Source: Candidatus Cloacimonadota bacterium (GTDB taxonomy: Bacteria > Cloacimonadota > Cloacimonadia > Cloacimonadales > Cloacimonadaceae). Taken from it: 5,245 nt of DNA. Below are positions 1 to 2,755 of the stretch, piece after piece. Location of the stretch: NCBI GenBank assembly GCA_023230245.1, contig JALNXT010000127.1:1-5245 (forward strand). Direction: 5' to 3'. A model generated the notes under the pieces. The model was not told the DNA's origin, made no database searches, and saw only the letters and a program-made list of their open reading frames with translations. Both the position numbers and the translations under genes were made by a program. How positions within the stretch are numbered: the first letter of the stretch is position 1; each line of letters opens with the position of its first letter.

Positions 1-229
1 TACCATCTTTTCTGCTGACCACGTAAGCCTATCCTCTTTGCTTGGCAGCTACATCCGCACTCCTCTATTGCCTACAGATTACGCTACTGCGGTTCGTTAT
101 AATGGCAAAGAATTGAAGCTGGTTATGCCAGTGATTATCGATGGGGTAAGTTTCCAATACGAATATCTGTTCAAGGTTACCAATGTCCGCCAGGTAGCCG
201 TTAAATCCACTGGCTGGTTTGGCTTATAA
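1..229 (+). CDS. Hypothetical protein, C-terminal fragment (5' end outside window)
   Basis: An open frame enters from the left edge (first full codon at 2) and ends at a TAA at 227-229, giving 75 visible residues. A TTG at 38 could be read as a start, but the frame is open with sensible codons right back to the edge, so I treat this as the tail of a longer gene. The visible part has no cysteine and alternates hydrophobic and polar residues (for example LKLVMPVIIDGVSFQYEYLF), which suggests beta strands; it ends in W-F-G-L. I recognise no family and no catalytic motif. A strong terminator follows 32 bp after the stop, which supports this being the true end of a transcribed gene. Confidence 0.7.
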   Translation, partial: TIFSADHVSLSSLLGSYIRTPLLPTDYATAVRYNGKELKLVMPVIIDGVSFQYEYLFKVTNVRQVAVKSTGWFGL

Positions 230-261
230 TCGTTAACTACTGATAATTTAAACATTCCTTT

Positions 262-303
262 AAAACGCTGTCCTCATCCTACACGGGAAGAGACAGCGTT
301 TTT
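262..303 (+). terminator. Rho-independent terminator of the upstream gene
   Basis: The arm AAAACGCTGTC (262-272) is the exact reverse complement of GACAGCGTTTT (292-302), an 11-bp stem closed by a 19-nt loop in which TCC and GGA could pair further. The right arm runs straight into a T-rich tract (299-307 with one C). It lies 32 bp after the stop at 229 and points the same way, as expected for intrinsic termination. The A tract before the left arm could make it work in the reverse direction too, but no gene approaches from that side. Confidence 0.85.
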
Positions 304-311
304 CTTTATCT

Positions 312-616
312 TACCACCGAGAACACCGAATTCACCGAAATATATTTAATAAAGAGTAAAAGAGCTAAAGAGCAATGTAGAGCAGCATTCTAATGCTGCT
401 AAACGATATCTTCGTGTAAGTATAAAGACTATATCTCTACCACCGAGAACACCGAATTCACCGAAATATTTTTAACAAAGAGTAAAAGAGCTAAAGAGCA
501 TTGTAGAGCAGCATTCCGATGCTGCTAAACTCAATCTTCGTGTAAGTATAAAGAATATATCTCTACCACCGAGAACACCGAAGGCACCGAAATATATTTA
601 ATAAAGAGCAAAAGAG
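312..616. repeat. Tandem array of a 126-bp intergenic unit (about 2.4 copies)
   Basis: Units begin with TACCACCGAG at 312, 438 and 564, so the period is exactly 126 bp. Copies 1 (312-437) and 2 (438-563) differ at about 9 positions by my count, near 93% identity. Copy 3 is partial and loses similarity near 616. Each unit starts with three CACCGA hexamers spaced 9 bp apart (315, 324 and 333 in copy 1), followed by an A-rich segment. The two full copies then carry a palindrome, AGCAGCAT/ATGCTGCT, at 381-400 and 507-526. The palindrome loop differs (TCTA versus TCCG) while the arms are identical. The unit contains in-frame stops and does not code. Confidence 0.9.
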
Positions 617-660
617 AGCTTAAGTACACAACTAAATCACACTATCTTCAGTCTTTGTTG

Positions 661-687
661 CACCTTTCCACTCTTACACCTTTCCAC
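661..687. repeat. Short direct repeat CACCTTTCCAC, 16-bp period
   Basis: The 11-mer CACCTTTCCAC occurs at 661-671 and again at 677-687, giving a period of 16 bp in a C/T-rich stretch. It lies just upstream of the inverted copy of the array segment. No function can be assigned. Confidence 0.6.
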
Positions 688-690
688 TTC

Positions 691-718
691 TCTTTGGCTC
701 TTTTACTCTTTGTTTAAA
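691..718. repeat. Inverted copy of the A-rich segment of the 126-bp unit
   Basis: The reverse complement of 691-718 matches 470-497 in copy 2 at 26 of 28 positions by my count, and also matches 345-371 in copy 1 closely. The array and this segment therefore face each other and together span about 312-718. This could mark the far end of a composite element, or could fold with one of the array copies in RNA. Confidence 0.8.
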
Positions 719-815
719 GTCTTTTAATCATTGTTAATCATGTCGATCCAGTTATCAGCGTTCTATTATCGCTTTTAACCTTGACACTCAGCAGGGATAA
801 GAAGCTTTTGTTTAC

Positions 816-1601
816 ATGAGAAAAGTGTTGATCCTTGCCCTGCTAATGATGCTGCTATGCATGTCCTCTCTTTTTGCCAAAGAACAGGATAGCTATCTTC
901 ACGCCTATTGCTTGTCCTATCCCCACACTGTGTACCAGGGGGCAAAAGCACCATTGGAGTGGAAAGGCAGCGACTGGGCTAAAGCCGGTGCAGTGGTTGT
1001 GACTGCCAGTGCACTTTATATTTGGGATGAAGAACTAAGGGATTTCTACCAGCGAAACCGGACAGCACAGATGGATAATATAATGACCGGATTCAAGCAG
1101 TTTGGCGAAGGTAAATACATGATTCCTGCGATAGGATTAACGGTGCTGAGTGGATATTTAGCCGATTCCGAGCAGACTATCGACACGGGTATGCTCTGTG
1201 TGAAAAGCTTTGTACTGTCCCAAGCGGTAACTCAAACCCTAAAGCTTGTCACCCAAAGACAAAGACCTTCGGCAGATAACGGTAAAGAGCTTTGGAATAA
1301 AACCGGACTTTATAAGAAAAGGGATAGCTTTCCATCCGGACATACCACACTGGTCTGGAGTCTGGCACCCATTTTAGCCTCTCAATATCAGGAAAGCAGT
1401 TGGGTAGCTCCCGCCGTTTATACGATCGCCACTTTAACTTCGCTCTCCCGTCTGAACGATAACCGCCACTGGTCTAGCGATGTTTTCGTGGGTGCGGTGA
1501 TTGGCTATGTAAGTGCCAAGCTGGTGCTAAGCGATACTCCCCGCCTGACAATCAGCCCCAATCCCCAGCTTCAAGGCATCTCCTTCGATTACCGCTTCTA
1601 A
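816..1601 (+). CDS. Exported PAP2-family phosphatase
   Basis: A 261-residue PAP2 superfamily (acid phosphatase / phosphatidate phosphatase type) enzyme. All three signature motifs are intact: K143-x6-R150-P151, then P173-S174-G175-H176, then S211-R212-x5-H218-x3-D222. In this family H218 is the nucleophile and H176 the general acid. Residues 1-21 form a signal peptide (MRK, a leucine-rich core, SLFA before Lys22), and hydrophobic stretches near 55-70, 102-116, 126-145, 177-190, 197-210 and 223-238 fit the helical PAP2 core. The active site should face the periplasm. Likely substrates are lipid phosphates such as phosphatidate or undecaprenyl pyrophosphate, but the sequence does not decide. 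The protein ends ISFDYRF, an aromatic C-terminus like that of outer-membrane proteins. ATG 816 gives the full signal peptide; the only Shine-Dalgarno-like AGGGA (793-797) lies rather far upstream. The gene stands alone. Confidence 0.93.
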   Translation: MRKVLILALLMMLLCMSSLFAKEQDSYLHAYCLSYPHTVYQGAKAPLEWKGSDWAKAGAVVVTASALYIWDEELRDFYQRNRTAQMDNIMTGFKQFGEGKYMIPAIGLTVLSGYLADSEQTIDTGMLCVKSFVLSQAVTQTLKLVTQRQRPSADNGKELWNKTGLYKKRDSFPSGHTTLVWSLAPILASQYQESSWVAPAVYTIATLTSLSRLNDNRHWSSDVFVGAVIGYVSAKLVLSDTPRLTISPNPQLQGISFDYRF

Positions 1602-1607
1602 GCGTAG

Positions 1608-1661
1608 CGCAGGACGCCATTCCTGCGAGCCATCAGGGCTGTGAGCACTCGAAGCGAGTAC
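1608..1661. repeat. Cluster of three palindromes after the PAP2 gene (REP-like)
   Basis: Three hairpins follow each other almost without gaps, starting 7 bp after the PAP2 stop. They are CGCAGGA/TCCTGCG (1608-1614 with 1621-1627, loop CGCCAT), AGCC/GGCT (1628-1631 with 1637-1640), and ACTCG/CGAGT (1647-1651 with 1655-1659, loop AAG). A short TTTT at 1662-1665 follows the last one, so the third hairpin could act as a weak terminator. The first palindrome looks like a repetitive extragenic palindrome; its copy number elsewhere cannot be seen here. Confidence 0.6.
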
Positions 1662-1690
1662 TTTTACGGATTATTTTGTGTGAAATCCAA

Positions 1691-1729
1691 GTTTCGCCCT
1701 TGCTTATGCACGTCAATCATAAGTGAAAC
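1691..1729. other. Two-part hairpin of unknown role
   Basis: An outer helix GTTTC (1691-1695) with GAAAC (1725-1729) encloses an inner helix CTTATG (1703-1708) with CATAAG (1718-1723). A 7-nt bulge lies on the 5' side, a single base on the 3' side, and the loop is 9 nt. No T tract follows, so it is not a typical terminator. It may be chance or part of a larger repeat. Confidence 0.35.
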
Positions 1730-1733
1730 AACC

Positions 1734-1801
1734 ATATATCATCCATATATAATATACGGTTGATATACGGATGATATACTGATGATATACTTAAGATACA
1801 C
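1734..1801. repeat. 11-bp periodic GATATAC repeat with inverted partner
   Basis: The heptamer GATATAC occurs at 1762-1768, 1773-1779 and 1784-1790, exactly 11 bp apart. Degenerate copies stand in phase at 1751-1757 (AATATAC) and 1795-1801 (GATACAC), making five units. ATATATCATCCATATAT at 1734-1750 is the inverse of 1763-1779 with two mismatches by my count, so the start of the array can fold on itself. Such AT-rich, near-helical phasing could bend DNA or hold several copies of a protein-binding site; no protein is indicated. Confidence 0.7.
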
Positions 1802-1867
1802 GTCGTAAAGCAAGAGCCATTTAAGGAAAAATCAAGAATATCTTTGGCCATATAGAGATAAACCCTT

Positions 1868-1921
1868 GGTTGATAATGCGATATCTATCATTTTTTATCC
1901 TGAGGAATATCGCCTTCAACC
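1868..1921. other. Two-helix hairpin upstream of the Nudix gene
   Basis: An outer helix GGTTGA (1868-1873) with TCAACC (1916-1921) and an inner helix GCGATAT (1878-1884) with ATATCGC (1907-1913) are separated by a small internal loop (TAAT opposite CT). That is 13 perfect base pairs in all. The 22-nt apical loop contains six T residues and a small TCC/GGA pairing. It ends 92 bp before the Nudix start and could be a leader RNA structure or a protein-binding palindrome. It does not match any riboswitch class I recognise. Confidence 0.4.
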
Positions 1922-2013
1922 ATCCATCGGGAGATCTGAGATAAATAGAATCTTAAGCGTATATGCAAGCTTTTTGGGTTTGACTAATTTATGCACTGTC
2001 CAAAGCTTGCACC

Positions 2014-2529
2014 ATGATGAAATTGAATAAATCTTCTTACCCCAATGTGAACTTTTGCCTGCGCTGCGGGCATGCTTTGCAGATCGATAGCGATCGCGAA
2101 GGTAAAATCCGTCCTCAATGCCCGGCCTGTGGATGGGTCTATTACAAAAATCCCGTTCCGGCAGTGGCAATTGTGGCATTTAATGATGCCGGCGAAATCC
2201 TGCTGGTGAAACGTAAATTTGAACCCCAGGCAGGCGAATGGGCTTTACCCAGCGGCTATATGGAGATTAACCTCAGCCCCGAAGAAAACGCCCTGGAAGA
2301 ACTGCAGGAAGAAACCGGATTGCTGGGGAAAAGTAGCCACTGCATAGGTTGGCACTATGGCAACAGCCCCATCTACGATAAAATTCTCAATATCGGCTTT
2401 CGCATTGAGATTACTGGCGGTAAATTGCAAGCTGGCGACGATGCAGAAGAAGCTGTGTTTGTTTCCTTAAACACGCTGCCGCAGATAGCCTTTGCTTCGC
2501 ATCGCAAGTTTATTGAGCTAGAAACCTGA
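2014..2529 (+). CDS. Nudix hydrolase with N-terminal zinc ribbon
   Basis: A 171-residue protein. A zinc ribbon comes first, with Cys15-x2-Cys18 and Cys36-x2-Cys39. The Nudix domain follows from about residue 48. Its Nudix box spans G81-L103 and keeps the metal-binding core E96-x2-E99-E100-x-G102, but it departs from the consensus GX5EX7REUXEEXGU: Leu87 stands where Glu is usual, and Glu95 where Arg is usual. The C-terminal FASHRKFI fits this zinc-ribbon Nudix group. Enzymes of this type hydrolyse nucleoside diphosphate derivatives such as NADH or ADP-ribose. The exact substrate cannot be read, and this is shorter than typical NudC. An in-frame TGA at 1981 limits the start to ATG 2014 or the adjacent ATG 2017, and neither has a clear Shine-Dalgarno sequence. 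It is cytoplasmic by lack of a signal peptide and is separated from clpB by 226 bp. Confidence 0.9.
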   Translation: MMKLNKSSYPNVNFCLRCGHALQIDSDREGKIRPQCPACGWVYYKNPVPAVAIVAFNDAGEILLVKRKFEPQAGEWALPSGYMEINLSPEENALEELQEETGLLGKSSHCIGWHYGNSPIYDKILNIGFRIEITGGKLQAGDDAEEAVFVSLNTLPQIAFASHRKFIELET

Positions 2530-2538
2530 CAATTGGAT

Positions 2539-2660
2539 ATCCGACGTCCCCGTCGGATCCTGCCTTCCGAGCTTCGAAGGGTTCTCTGTTTTGTGTTAGC
2601 GAATGGAAGTTTGGTAGTTGTTTTAGAGCTGGGAGATAAGAGCCGACGGGGACGTCGGCT
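2539..2660. repeat. Inverted pair of 16-bp palindromes (REPIN-like element)
   Basis: CCGACGTCCCCGTCGG at 2541-2556 and CCGACGGGGACGTCGG at 2643-2658 are exact reverse complements of each other, and each is itself a hairpin. The arms extend to 7 bp: ATCCGAC/GTCGGAT (2539-2558, loop GTCCCC) and AGCCGAC/GTCGGCT (2641-2660, loop GGGGAC). Two REP-type palindromes in opposite orientation about 100 bp apart is the layout known as a REPIN or BIME. The flanking bases differ between the two copies, and the position right after the Nudix stop is typical for such elements. No T tract follows either hairpin, so termination is not the obvious role. Confidence 0.75.
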
Positions 2661-2707
2661 AACCAAAGCAAATTGGCAGTCTTGCAACGCGTCTGCTAAC
2701 TTTTCTC

Positions 2708-2735
2708 TTGACATCTGCACCAACCCGGTTATTTT
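2708..2735 (+). promoter_or_regulatory. Probable housekeeping-sigma promoter for clpB
   Basis: A perfect -35 hexamer TTGACA lies at 2708-2713. After a 16-bp spacer, TATTTT (2730-2735) matches the -10 consensus at four of six positions. Transcription would begin near 2742, leaving a very short leader before the ATG at 2756. I see no CIRCE operator and no good heat-shock sigma-32 type -10 (CCCCAT-like), so control by HrcA or sigma-32 is not evident here. Confidence 0.5.
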
Positions 2736-2745
2736 GTGTTTAGTT

Positions 2746-2750
2746 GGAGG
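2746..2750 (+). promoter_or_regulatory. Strong ribosome binding site of clpB
   Basis: GGAGG followed by T, with a 5-nt spacer to ATG 2756, is a near-ideal Shine-Dalgarno sequence and fixes the clpB start. It is the only strong one in the window. Confidence 0.85.
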
Positions 2751-2755
2751 TAGAT

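Larger units (their letters stand above)
230..815. other. Gene-free, repeat-rich intergenic region
   Basis: This 586-bp gap contains the terminator, a 126-bp tandem repeat array (312-616), a 16-bp direct repeat (661-687) and an inverted copy of part of the array unit (691-718). Between about 719 and 815 lies the leader of the next gene. No convincing open frame exists; stop codons fall inside every repeat unit. A TATTAT at 764-769 is the best -10-like hexamer before the PAP2 gene, but it lacks a good -35 partner. Confidence 0.8.
1602..2013. other. Gene-free intergenic region with hairpins and 11-bp repeats
   Basis: This 412-bp gap between the PAP2 and Nudix genes holds no credible coding frame. 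It contains a palindrome cluster (1608-1661), a two-part hairpin (1691-1729), an 11-bp periodic repeat with an inverted partner (1734-1801), and another two-helix hairpin (1868-1921). The last 90 bp before the Nudix start show no confident promoter and no Shine-Dalgarno sequence. Confidence 0.75.

Noticed and set aside
312..616. CRISPR array
   Set aside because: Repeats are 126 bp and contiguous, with no variable spacers between short repeats; neighbouring units are near-identical along their whole length. No cas gene is present.
781..786. TTGACA as the -35 of a promoter for the PAP2 gene
   Set aside because: No -10-like hexamer lies 16-18 bp downstream (GCTTTT region), and the start codon would be almost at the transcription start.
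1644..1662. CIRCE (HrcA) operator: AGCACTC followed by GAGTACT
   Set aside because: CIRCE has a 9-bp spacer and GAGTGCTAA on the right; here the spacer is 5 bp, the right arm has a mismatch, and it lies after PAP2, not before a chaperone gene.
1916..2179. Minus-strand frame of 87 codons opposite the Nudix start
   Set aside because: It overlaps the zinc-ribbon coding region, has low-complexity basic composition and no ribosome binding site; it is a shadow of the Nudix gene.
2552..2580. REPIN-like hairpin 1 as the terminator of the Nudix gene
   Set aside because: The hairpin is stable, but it is followed by ATCCTGCC rather than a T tract.
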